Positions 1-8,333 of a DNA stretch of 64,000 nucleotides are shown here, one piece after another. This stretch comes from Vallitalea pronyensis (GTDB taxonomy: Bacteria > Bacillota > Clostridia > Lachnospirales > Vallitaleaceae): contig NZ_CP058649.1 of assembly GCF_018141445.1 (NCBI RefSeq), forward strand, positions 4,979,001 to 5,043,000. Reading direction: 5' to 3'. Under the pieces are notes generated by a model that saw only the letters and a list, made by a program, of their open reading frames with translations, was not told the origin of the DNA and ran no database searches. The translations under genes were made by a program, and so were the position numbers. Position 1 is the stretch's first letter; each line of letters begins with the position of its first letter.

Positions 1-922
1 CATTTTCTTCTTTCAAACGCTCAACAATCCTTTTGATGGCCTCATGATTTTCTTTCAAAATGACATCCTCTACATCATCTGTCAACAAGACTTCTTTTAA
101 CACATCATGGATATCCACGTGTTGATAGTCAAATACTTTGTTCACATCATCCCATCTGTAAACAACAGTCTTCTTCGTGCCTACCATTTCCTGCTCCATT
201 GAATCCAAATCAAGAGCTAACTGATAAGTCACATGGAAATCTCCTGTTTTTTCATCATATCCCTCATCTACTACTTGATAGTTTTTAGGATATCCCCTTC
301 TTGTTGTTATTCCCTCATAACCATACAATGGGTATTCAAAGTACTTGATAAGTTTACCCTTATTAACATCAAACCATTGCCCTACAAAGAGTGATATACC
401 CGTTCCCCAATCCTTACAAAAAGATGTTACGGAAAAAGCATTCTGTTTACTCCTATAGGTAGCTATTGGATAGTCATCCGTCTTAATGGACCAGCAAAGA
501 CCATCTGCATATTGTCCAGATTCCCTATAGAGCAGCATAAATCTGGTTTTTTTATAGATGCCAAGAAGCAGTTTATAATGACCATCGTCAACTTCCCAGT
601 CATACACTTCAGTAGGAAGGATCTGTTCAGCTGCATTATCTGCAACAGGCATTATCTTTAATGCCTTCACTTGGTCCATGGTTGCTTTACGAATATCACT
701 GATACCTAAATCGCTCAAACAGCTAATAACATCCAAGTCAGCGTTGGCTTCACTAATCTCATGGGATAATGTGGTCTCTTCATGCTTATTTTCCCCACTA
801 GCATGTTGTTGTATTTCTGATGTGTCTGCTTTTTCTTTATCCCTGTCCGTACTCATTGTATGTCTGCATCCAATTGTCAACATCATAACTGATAGGATGG
901 TCAGGTGTAAAACTTTTTTCAT
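1..922 (-). CDS. Predicted lipoprotein of unknown function (3' end beyond window)
   Basis: The frame is open from the ATG at 922 to the left edge, so about 307 codons are visible and the C-terminus is missing. The start is supported by GGAAAG upstream. The N-terminus is a short basic stretch, a hydrophobic core and MLTIGC with Cys19, which reads as a lipobox although Thr sits at -3. A polar, probably disordered stretch rich in E, H, S and T follows, then a mixed alpha/beta region with several Trp and Tyr residues that I do not recognise as a named family. It would be anchored outside the cytoplasmic membrane. It lies 58 nt downstream of the TetR gene on the same strand without a strong promoter in the gap, so the two may be co-transcribed. 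Function unknown. Confidence 0.75.
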   Translation of the reverse strand, partial: MKKVLHLTILSVMMLTIGCRHTMSTDRDKEKADTSEIQQHASGENKHEETTLSHEISEANADLDVISCLSDLGISDIRKATMDQVKALKIMPVADNAAEQILPTEVYDWEVDDGHYKLLLGIYKKTRFMLLYRESGQYADGLCWSIKTDDYPIATYRSKQNAFSVTSFCKDWGTGISLFVGQWFDVNKGKLIKYFEYPLYGYEGITTRRGYPKNYQVVDEGYDEKTGDFHVTYQLALDLDSMEQEMVGTKKTVVYRWDDVNKVFDYQHVDIHDVLKEVLLTDDVEDVILKENHEAIKRIVERLKEEN

Positions 923-980
923 CTTTTCTTTCCTTTCAATACTGAAAATATGTCATGCATGGGTTGACTTATAGTAATTT

Positions 981-1601
981 TTATTTTTCTTCCAAGGCCA
1001 AGTACATAGCCACGCCCTTATCGGTAAAACTTGGTAATATGTTATTCCATAGTACTTGAACAATGGTATGATTAGGAATATTTTCGTGGAGTTCATGCTG
1101 TTCAAACCAAAACAGAACAATGGATAGAAGCCCTAATGCAATATCCCCATAGGCATCTTGGATCAGTGGGTCTTTTACAATCCCCTTCTTATGAAAGTTC
1201 AGCAAAATCGTTTTATATAAATCATAGAATTGACCAATGATTTGTTTCTGAATATGGGATAATTCCGGGTAGTAACGAGGTATCTCAACAATGTTGTTAA
1301 AGTAAAAATAGTATTTTTGCTGATGGCTAATCATCTTGTGAAAAAGCGTGTTTAATCCTTCCACATCCACATCGCTTGATAAATCCATTTTTTTGTAATC
1401 GTCGTATTGCAGCTCAAAAATGGCTTTCATAAGATCCACTTTTTTCTTATAGTGGTAAGTGATGTTGCCTGGACTTATTTGCAATGCATGGGCAATATCA
1501 CGAACTGTAACTGTATTGTAGCCATGTTCATTATACAACTTAATGGCTGTTTCTAATATGCTTATCTTTAATTCCTGCTTTTTGTTTTGCTGTTTGTTCA
1601 T
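981..1601 (-). CDS. TetR/AcrR family transcriptional repressor
   Basis: This 206-residue protein has the TetR layout: an N-terminal helix-turn-helix at residues 12-58 (TVRDIAHALQ, then the recognition-helix region PGNITYHYKKK) and a helical ligand and dimer domain without obvious identity. The length is normal for the family and the ATG is preceded by AAAGGA. It is divergent from the alpha/beta hydrolase at 1788, whose promoter carries two 18-bp palindromes, so it most likely represses that gene and possibly itself. I infer the target from gene arrangement; the ligand is unknown. Confidence 0.88.
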   Translation of the reverse strand: MNKQQNKKQELKISILETAIKLYNEHGYNTVTVRDIAHALQISPGNITYHYKKKVDLMKAIFELQYDDYKKMDLSSDVDVEGLNTLFHKMISHQQKYYFYFNNIVEIPRYYPELSHIQKQIIGQFYDLYKTILLNFHKKGIVKDPLIQDAYGDIALGLLSIVLFWFEQHELHENIPNHTIVQVLWNNILPSFTDKGVAMYLALEEK

Positions 1602-1714
1602 TAAAATAGTCCTTTCATTTTTTATCTAAAATTAATCATAGCATATTTATGTGTAAAATCAAAATGGATTTCATGTATCCCATCATCTCAATTCAATCCT
1701 AGCAACATTTTACT

Positions 1715-1766
1715 TTGACAACATTAGTACACATGTGCTAAAATAAAATTAGTACATGTGTACTAA
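1715..1766 (+). promoter_or_regulatory. Hydrolase promoter with two TetR-type operators
   Basis: The -35 box TTGACA (1715-1720) and -10 box TAAAAT (1739-1744) are 18 bp apart. Palindrome 1 (TTAGTACACATGTGCTAA, 1724-1741) fills the spacer and runs into the -10. Palindrome 2 (TTAGTACATGTGTACTAA, 1749-1766) covers the expected start of transcription. The reverse complement of site 2 matches site 1 at 17 of 18 positions, and the centres are 25 bp apart. This is a standard repressor layout for the neighbouring TetR protein. Confidence 0.75.
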
Positions 1767-1787
1767 AAAATATGAGGAGGCTTTGCT

Positions 1788-2852
1788 ATGAATAATAAAC
1801 CCAATGAACAGATTCGAACCATGCCCATGAACCGCATTATTCCATCTGGTCTAGATGTATGCGACTATGAAGTGCTTATGAAGGCCTATGAAAACGGAGG
1901 GAACTTTGCAGAAATATGTGAACAGCTGGGTGATCAGGCGAGATTAAAAGCTGATAAGGCTGTGGAAGAAGGTCATTTATTAACAGCTCGGTCCTTTTAT
2001 TTAAGAGCAACTGCCGTATATCGTGTCGGGCAATATACCATTATTCCCGATAATGAGGCAAAAATTCGTATGTATCGTAAATTGATTGATAGCTACACCG
2101 AAGCGGCTAAGGGATTTGATCCACCTATTCAAAAAGTGGAAATACCTTATGGTGATTATACCATGGTGGGATGGCTAAGACTCCCCAAAGATGCCGATAA
2201 CAACTGCCCACTTATCATATCCATTGGCGGTGCTGATGGCTGGCGTGAGGAACATCATAACCATACAGAATTTTATGTAGAAAGAGGTATGGCTGTCTTA
2301 ATGATAGACGGTCCAGGTCAAGGTGAAACACGGCTTTTTAATAAAAACTATATGCCTTTAGATGTTGAAAAAGCCTTGGATGCTGTTGTTGAGTACATGT
2401 ACAATGATGATCGAGTAGGTATAAACATTGGAATGGTGGGTTGGAGCTTTGGAGGTTATCTGGTAGCAAGAACAGCAGCCTATAGCAAAAAATTAAAAGC
2501 TGTTGCATTTAGCGGCGGTTCTTACAACCCCAAAGAAATATTAATCTTCCTTCCTAACTTTACCCATGTGTTTAAGGCATTAACAGGAAAAAATGACGAA
2601 GACGTGTTCAAGATGCTTGATAAAATGAACATGAAAGATCGATGTGAAAACATAACAGCGCCACTTCTCATTATTCATGGAAAACCTGACCCCATATTCA
2701 GCGTCGAAGGGGTACAACGCATACATGATGAAGCGTCTTCTACAGATAAAACCATCAAAATATGGGAAGATGGTAACCATTGTGTATCCAATCATTACCT
2801 TGAAGTGCTGACAACAATCAGTGATTGGTTTGCTGATCGATTAAAATCATAA
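1788..2852 (+). CDS. Alpha/beta hydrolase (FrsA / dienelactone-hydrolase type)
   Basis: This 354-residue hydrolase has a nucleophile elbow G-W-S-F-G-G with Ser220, a likely acid Asp301 (HGKPDP) and a likely base His331 (EDGNHC), giving a complete catalytic triad in the expected order. Roughly the first 110 residues are helical and precede the hydrolase core, as in FrsA-like and 2,6-dihydropseudooxynicotine-hydrolase-like enzymes that cleave esters or C-C bonds of small molecules. There is no signal peptide, so it should be cytoplasmic. GAGGAGG lies just before the ATG. It is monocistronic, divergent from a TetR gene and carries two operators at its promoter, which suggests induction by its own substrate or a related xenobiotic. 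The real substrate cannot be read from sequence. Confidence 0.85.
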   Translation: MNNKPNEQIRTMPMNRIIPSGLDVCDYEVLMKAYENGGNFAEICEQLGDQARLKADKAVEEGHLLTARSFYLRATAVYRVGQYTIIPDNEAKIRMYRKLIDSYTEAAKGFDPPIQKVEIPYGDYTMVGWLRLPKDADNNCPLIISIGGADGWREEHHNHTEFYVERGMAVLMIDGPGQGETRLFNKNYMPLDVEKALDAVVEYMYNDDRVGINIGMVGWSFGGYLVARTAAYSKKLKAVAFSGGSYNPKEILIFLPNFTHVFKALTGKNDEDVFKMLDKMNMKDRCENITAPLLIIHGKPDPIFSVEGVQRIHDEASSTDKTIKIWEDGNHCVSNHYLEVLTTISDWFADRLKS

Positions 2853-2926
2853 CAAGCTATTACTGTCTCAACATGTTTTTTTGATAATTGAGAGGTTTTT
2901 AGAACTATAAAAAAATTAAGCTTATA

Positions 2927-2978
2927 AAACCCTTGTTCAAGCAAGATGCACGGCTGCATGAACAAGGGTTTATGTTTT
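2927..2978. terminator. Bidirectional terminator between hydrolase and alpha-galactosidase
   Basis: AAACCCTTGTTCA (2927-2939) is perfectly complementary to TGAACAAGGGTTT (2959-2971) around a 19-nt loop, in the gap between two convergent genes. The downstream tail is only moderately T-rich on the plus strand. Confidence 0.6.
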
Positions 2979-3029
2979 GCCATTATGGCTATATGTTTCG
3001 CTTCATGTCTTATATGACTGATATTGGCC

Positions 3030-5210
3030 CTATTTTACCCTTTTTAATGTATAACATACACTCTCAAAATCTTTTAAATCTGGTACGGTTAATCCCCCAT
3101 ACATGAGCTGGTCACCACCAAAAACACCTTCCATGCCATCAATGACATAATCGAATGACTCATGAAGACCGTTAAGTGTTACATGACGATCCATTGGATT
3201 TGGTATACCAAGTACATTGACATAGAATAGAATCGCCTCTTCTTGATCTGCTGATACAAACATCCAAGCTGCACAATTATCCTCAAAAGGACTTTTAAGA
3301 CGATAGAAATCGCCAAATTGAATCAAGGGTCTATTGGCTTTGTAAAAGGCTATCTGCTGACGCAACACGTCCATCTCATCTTCACTGTACTGGGTAATAT
3401 CAAGTTCATAGCCAAAATTGCCACTCATGGCCACATGAGCTCGGGTATCAAGTGGTGTGACACGCTTCACTTGATGATTGGGTACAGTGGATACATGACT
3501 ACACATGGACAAAATGGGGTAAACCATACTGGTACCATACTGAATTTTCAGCCGTTCAATGGCATCTGAATCATCGCTGGTCCATATTTGCGGCATATAA
3601 TATAACATACCAGCATCGAATCGTCCGCCGCCACCTGCACATCCTTCAAACAGCACATCTGGATGACGCCTCACTAATTCCTCTAAAATGTCATAGAGTC
3701 CCAGCATATAGCGATGGCACGTTTCCATCTGCTGTTTAGGCAGACGACCTTTGGAAAATACATTGGACATGTAACGGTTCATATCCCATTTCACATAGGT
3801 AATTGGCGCAGTGGATAATATACTGGAAACAGCATCAAGAATGTAATCACATACTTCTTGTCTGGATAGGTCTAAGGTCAGCTGATACCTTGTCAGGACA
3901 TGGTCTCTTCCTTCAACATGCAGGCACCAATCCGGATGTTTTCGATAAAGTTCACTATCAGGCGATATCATCTCCGGTTCAAACCATAGCCCAAAAGCCA
4001 TGTTGTTCTTATTAATATTCTTAGCTAATATATCTAAGCCACCTTCAAGTTTGTCCTCATTAACGATCCAGTCCCCTAGTGAACAACGGTCATCATCCCG
4101 TTTACCAAACCAACCGTCATCTAATACACATAATTCCACACCAATCTCGCTGGCTTTTTCCGCTAATGCTTCTATACTTTTTCTGGTAAAATCAAAATAA
4201 GTGGCTTCCCAATTATTAATTAATATAGGCCGTTCTTTGTCTTTCCATACACCCCGCATTAAGTTGTTGCGATAGAGTCGGTGATACGTTCTTGACATGT
4301 CCCCTAATCCTTTATGGGAATAGACCATGACCACTTCTGGCGTTTGGAAGGTTTCTCCTGCTTCTAACTGCCATGTAAAATTAAAAGGATGAATACCCAT
4401 TAACACCCGGGTACGGTCATGTTCCTGAACAGATACATGGCCGGAGAAATTACCGCTGTAGACAAAGTTAAAACCATATACCTGACCTGTATCTTCTGTT
4501 GCATCTGGTGATAATAATGCTAAGAAGGGGTTATGCACATGACTGCTTGCTCCTCTTGTACTGCCAATACTCTGTTCACCTGGAACGATCTTACGCCGTA
4601 CCACATGACGTTCTCTGGTCCATGCTCCTGATAAATGCATCATATCATAATCTGCATGTTCAAAATCCACGCAGCAGCTCTGAGCACTTAATACTCGAAC
4701 GGGTTCCTGTCCACCATTCTTGATTTGAACAGAACGTGTGATCACATTTTCCTCATGAAACACCGTATAGCTGAGCGTCACTTCTACACCACTTAGACTG
4801 TCCTTTAGAACAATGGCTAACGTCTGAGCTTCTTCTTCATCAGCATAGGTTGCTGGAAGACCATCTAGTGCTTTTTTACCTTTGTATTGGTGGTGACTTT
4901 CATACTTGAAATCCATGATGGTGGAACCATCTGCTTGCTCAATGTGAAGGGCAGGTGTACGATGGTCCACATGTCCATATGTGGCATATTCTAATAGAGC
5001 TGTATCCAGTGCATAATGTTCATCTTCTTCAGGCATCAGACTCCAAGTAACAGGTTTGGTTGTTTCCATACCTACTGTATTCATCTGCCTTATTTTCTTG
5101 CCATAGTAGACATGAATCAAACGACCATATTGGTCGACTTTACAGATATAACTTACATCTTTACCTTGTAAATGAAACTGTTTTTTATCCTCACAATAAT
5201 TGATACTCAT
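3030..5210 (-). CDS. Alpha-galactosidase, glycoside hydrolase family 36
   Basis: The 726 residues match a full-length GH36 alpha-galactosidase, which removes terminal alpha-1,6-galactose from melibiose, raffinose-type sugars and galactomannans. The N-terminal half is the beta-supersandwich domain. The TIM barrel shows CVLDDGWFGKRDDD, the nucleophile segment KWDMNR (Asp near residue 476) and the acid/base segment WTSDDSDAIERL (near residue 546), with the family hallmark FEGCAGGGGRFD between. No signal peptide is present, so imported sugars are the likely substrate. The ATG has GGAAAGGAAG upstream. It is divergent from an AraC activator gene and its promoter carries 21-bp-spaced direct repeats, indicating sugar-dependent activation. 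No dedicated transporter lies beside it. Family assignment is firm; substrate preference is inferred. Confidence 0.95.
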   Translation of the reverse strand: MSINYCEDKKQFHLQGKDVSYICKVDQYGRLIHVYYGKKIRQMNTVGMETTKPVTWSLMPEEDEHYALDTALLEYATYGHVDHRTPALHIEQADGSTIMDFKYESHHQYKGKKALDGLPATYADEEEAQTLAIVLKDSLSGVEVTLSYTVFHEENVITRSVQIKNGGQEPVRVLSAQSCCVDFEHADYDMMHLSGAWTRERHVVRRKIVPGEQSIGSTRGASSHVHNPFLALLSPDATEDTGQVYGFNFVYSGNFSGHVSVQEHDRTRVLMGIHPFNFTWQLEAGETFQTPEVVMVYSHKGLGDMSRTYHRLYRNNLMRGVWKDKERPILINNWEATYFDFTRKSIEALAEKASEIGVELCVLDDGWFGKRDDDRCSLGDWIVNEDKLEGGLDILAKNINKNNMAFGLWFEPEMISPDSELYRKHPDWCLHVEGRDHVLTRYQLTLDLSRQEVCDYILDAVSSILSTAPITYVKWDMNRYMSNVFSKGRLPKQQMETCHRYMLGLYDILEELVRRHPDVLFEGCAGGGGRFDAGMLYYMPQIWTSDDSDAIERLKIQYGTSMVYPILSMCSHVSTVPNHQVKRVTPLDTRAHVAMSGNFGYELDITQYSEDEMDVLRQQIAFYKANRPLIQFGDFYRLKSPFEDNCAAWMFVSADQEEAILFYVNVLGIPNPMDRHVTLNGLHESFDYVIDGMEGVFGGDQLMYGGLTVPDLKDFESVCYTLKRVK

Positions 5211-5263
5211 GACATTCTTCCTTTCCGATTTAGATGTATGTTTATAGGGACTATTCTAATAGC

Positions 5264-5323
5264 AGTATAGCTTAGAATAGGTAAGATAAACATGGTATTT
5301 TGTATCAAGCATATGGTATTTTG
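5264..5323 (-). promoter_or_regulatory. Alpha-galactosidase promoter with AraC-type direct repeats
   Basis: Read on the minus strand, CAAAATACCAT occurs twice (plus-strand 5313-5323 and 5292-5302), exactly 21 bp apart, or two helical turns. The promoter-proximal copy overlaps the poor -35 hexamer TGTTTA (5287-5292) by one base; it is followed 17 bp later by -10 TATACT (5264-5269). A weak -35 overlapped by a direct repeat is the classic layout of a class II AraC-type activator site. Confidence 0.65.
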
Positions 5324-5455
5324 GTGACAATAGCTGTCTATCTTTTTTATTTTTTGCTTTTCATCAAGGACCTTATGGGGTATGATAGTGATAAAGCATG
5401 ACGTTACTTATTGACTTACAAACCAATGAATCTTAAACATAAGCAGGTGAAGCCT

Positions 5456-6310
5456 ATGGAAAATATATTGGGTCCCAGCGAAAGCTCCTACCATCTTCAA
5501 GTGGATTATTACGGTGAAGAACAATGTAGCAGTGGTCATTATCATGGTCCTGCTGTTCGGGATAATTATCTCATTCACTATATACTTCATGGCAGTGGTA
5601 TCTTTAAAACCAAAGATAAAACCTACCATCTTCAAGGACATGAAGGTTTTCTTATCTGCCCAAATGAAGTGACTTATTATCAAGCTGATGACGACGATCC
5701 TTGGCACTATGCTTGGATTGGTTTTCATGGGGATGATATCAAGTTTATCCTTAATCAAACGGGATTATCCAGCCATAACCCTATTTTTCATTATTATCAA
5801 GATGATAAACTTACTGACTATTTTAACCAGATTAATCAATTGAACTTATTAGGACAGGGAAAAGAAGTCTTCTTAACAGGACTGGCTTATATGATTATCG
5901 GATCACTCATTCGTCATAACGTAAGCAAAGATGCATCCTTACACAGAGAAAGCATCCCCAAAATCTATTTATATGAAGCGTTACGCTACATCCATAATCA
6001 TTATTACAAAGATTTAACCATTAGGGATTTGGCCAAGTATTTAGGCATAGACCGAAGTTACGTCTATAAAATTTTTATGCAGCAACTCAAGCAATCTCCT
6101 AAAACATACATGATGCATTACCGCTTTAAGAAAGCATGCTTTTTATTGCAAACTACCCATTTATCCATACATGCCATTGCATGTTCTGTAGGTTACAAAG
6201 ATGCCTTAACGTTTTCCAAAGCTTTTAAAAAAATGTACCATCTCTCACCTACTTATTATCGCCTAAAACATGCTGTGCATCATGAGAAAGGACACGATAT
6301 ACATGTATAA
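5456..6310 (+). CDS. AraC-family activator with cupin sensor domain
   Basis: From the ATG at 5456 this is 284 residues. That start has AGGTGA five bases upstream; an upstream TTG at 5411 would add 15 residues but has no ribosome site. The N-terminal half is an AraC-binding cupin (HYILHGSGIF, FLICPNEVTYY), and the C-terminal 100 residues hold the two helix-turn-helix motifs (TIRDLAKYLGIDRSYVYKIF and SIHAIACSVGYKDALTFSKA). Proteins with this layout, such as MsmR and RafR, sense a sugar and activate galactoside genes. It is divergent from the GH36 gene and probably binds the 21-bp repeats there. Its last 8 nt overlap the start of the following GTPase gene. Confidence 0.9.
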   Translation: MENILGPSESSYHLQVDYYGEEQCSSGHYHGPAVRDNYLIHYILHGSGIFKTKDKTYHLQGHEGFLICPNEVTYYQADDDDPWHYAWIGFHGDDIKFILNQTGLSSHNPIFHYYQDDKLTDYFNQINQLNLLGQGKEVFLTGLAYMIIGSLIRHNVSKDASLHRESIPKIYLYEALRYIHNHYYKDLTIRDLAKYLGIDRSYVYKIFMQQLKQSPKTYMMHYRFKKACFLLQTTHLSIHAIACSVGYKDALTFSKAFKKMYHLSPTYYRLKHAVHHEKGHDIHV

Positions 6311-8288
6311 GACCGTTGGCATGGTTGCTCATGTGGATGCTGGTAAAACCACCTTACTTGAGCAAATACTCTATCATACACATACCATACGTGAAGCTGG
6401 CCGTGTGGATAAGCAAAATACATTTCTTGACTACCATACCATTGAAAAAGAACGGGGAATCACCGTTTTTTCTGACCAAGCAGTAACCACTTATGGTAAG
6501 ATGACACTCCAACTGGTTGATACCCCTGGCCATGTGGATTTTTCTACAGAAATGGAAAGAGCTGTTCGTATATTGGATTATGCCGTGATTATTCTCTCGG
6601 CTGTGGAAGGCATTGAAGGTCATACAGAAACCGTCTGGCAATTACTTAGGCAATATCAGATTCCCACCCTATTCTTTATCAATAAATTAGATCGTGTAGG
6701 TGCTGACCTTTCTGGTGTTATACAGGATATAAAAGAACATTTTACAGAAGATGTGGTGCTCTTAACAAAGCCTTCATGGGATCAACAATGTATCGACAAT
6801 TTACTGAACGAACCCACCACATCACTTATTGAGTGTGCAGCGGAACGTGATGACACACTGATGGAACGCTATCTTAATGATGAAAAAATACCGCTGCATC
6901 AGTTAAAGGCTGTCATCGGAAGGCATTTTAATGAAGGTCAACTGTTTCCTTGTTTATGTGGAAGTGCTTTGCAAGGTGTGGGCATCAAGCCGCTGCTGGA
7001 TATTCTAGAAGACCTTCTACATACGGAACACCATGCGTTGAATGATGCTGTGTTAAGTGGCCGTGTTTATAAAATACGTCATGATGAGGCTGGTCATAAG
7101 TTAGCCTTTATTAAGCTTGATTCTGGTCATTTACATGTAAAAGATACCATTGAACATACCCTTCAAGATGGCGAAAAACGCGTTGAAAAAATCAACCAGA
7201 TTCGTCTCTATCACGGTACCAAATATACCACGGTGGAATCCGCACAGGCTAATCAGTTAATTGCTGTAACAGGCTTAAATCATGCCTATGTTGGTGAAGG
7301 CATCGGTAACCTGCCAGATGACAAACGCTATTCCCTTATACCCACGTTACAAGCAAAAGTTATCTATGACGAGAAGGTACATCCGAAAGAGATTTTACAT
7401 ATCTTTACGCTGCTGACAGAAGAAGACCCTGCTCTGGATGTTCTATGGAATGAGACACTAGGGGAAATGCATATTAAAGTCATGGGTACCATACAATTAG
7501 AAATCTTGACTTCACTTATTGCAGAACGTTTTAACCAGTCCATTACCTTTGGTTCCCCAGAAATCCTCTATAAAGAAACCATACATACCAAAACCCATGG
7601 TTTTGGACATTTTGAACCCCTTAAACACTATGCAGAAATTGAACTGGATATAGAACCCCGTCCCCGTAACTCAGGGATATCTTTCTCAACAACATGTCGT
7701 GTGGATACATTGCATACAAGATGGCAGCGCCTTTGTGAGAAAAATATACCCGATGCTTGTAAAAAAGGTATCTTAACCGGTTCCCCTATGACCGATGTTC
7801 ACATTACCCTCACTTCAGGCAAATCCCATGTGAAACATACCAGCGGCGGTGATTTTAGACAAGCTACCTTCCGAGCCGTGAGGCAGGGTATTGAACAAGT
7901 GGAAGCCATCTTATTAGAGCCTTACTACAGATTTCGGATAAAAGTTGAGCAAACCCTTTCTGGACGAGTCATGACGGATATAACGTCCATGGATGGTACA
8001 TTTGACCCACCTGTTACAAGTGGAAACTATACCATCATAACAGGTCTTGTTCCTGTTTCAACAGCTATGCACTATCCAACTGCTTTAGCCTCTTTTACTT
8101 CTGGTAAAGGGCATGTTTCTTTTATCTATGCAGGCTATGATAACTGCCACAACACAGAAGAAGTCATTACGCGTCTCGCCTATAACAAGGATGCTGATAA
8201 AGATTATACCTCTACATCCATCTTTTGTTCTCACGGTAAGGCTTATGGGGTTAAAGGTTGTGATATTGCTTCACATCTTAATGGATAA
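6303..8288 (+). CDS. Tet(M)/EF-G-like ribosomal protection GTPase
   Basis: This 661-residue GTPase has all G motifs: AHVDAGKTT (9-17), RGITV (51-55), DTPGH (73-77), NKLD (127-130) and a G5-like CGSAL. The EF-G-type domains II-V follow, with a domain IV segment (TSGGDFRQATFRAV) that aligns with the tip region of Tet(M)/Tet(O). The length (661) is close to Tet(M) (about 639) and shorter than EF-G (about 700). Family members bind the ribosome and release tetracycline; chromosomal clostridial relatives are not always resistance genes. I chose the ATG at 6303 because GAGAAAGGA precedes it. It overlaps the AraC reading frame by 8 nt, so translation is probably coupled. Actual tetracycline resistance is unproven. 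Confidence 0.85.
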   Translation: MYKTVGMVAHVDAGKTTLLEQILYHTHTIREAGRVDKQNTFLDYHTIEKERGITVFSDQAVTTYGKMTLQLVDTPGHVDFSTEMERAVRILDYAVIILSAVEGIEGHTETVWQLLRQYQIPTLFFINKLDRVGADLSGVIQDIKEHFTEDVVLLTKPSWDQQCIDNLLNEPTTSLIECAAERDDTLMERYLNDEKIPLHQLKAVIGRHFNEGQLFPCLCGSALQGVGIKPLLDILEDLLHTEHHALNDAVLSGRVYKIRHDEAGHKLAFIKLDSGHLHVKDTIEHTLQDGEKRVEKINQIRLYHGTKYTTVESAQANQLIAVTGLNHAYVGEGIGNLPDDKRYSLIPTLQAKVIYDEKVHPKEILHIFTLLTEEDPALDVLWNETLGEMHIKVMGTIQLEILTSLIAERFNQSITFGSPEILYKETIHTKTHGFGHFEPLKHYAEIELDIEPRPRNSGISFSTTCRVDTLHTRWQRLCEKNIPDACKKGILTGSPMTDVHITLTSGKSHVKHTSGGDFRQATFRAVRQGIEQVEAILLEPYYRFRIKVEQTLSGRVMTDITSMDGTFDPPVTSGNYTIITGLVPVSTAMHYPTALASFTSGKGHVSFIYAGYDNCHNTEEVITRLAYNKDADKDYTSTSIFCSHGKAYGVKGCDIASHLNG

Positions 8289-8333
8289 TCCTTAGAAATA
8301 AAACATTCAGACACCCTATAAAAAGCCATTGCC

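Noticed and set aside
6303..8288. Recently acquired tetracycline resistance gene
   Set aside because: No mobile element, leader peptide or change in composition surrounds the gene; it looks like a resident chromosomal relative of Tet(M).
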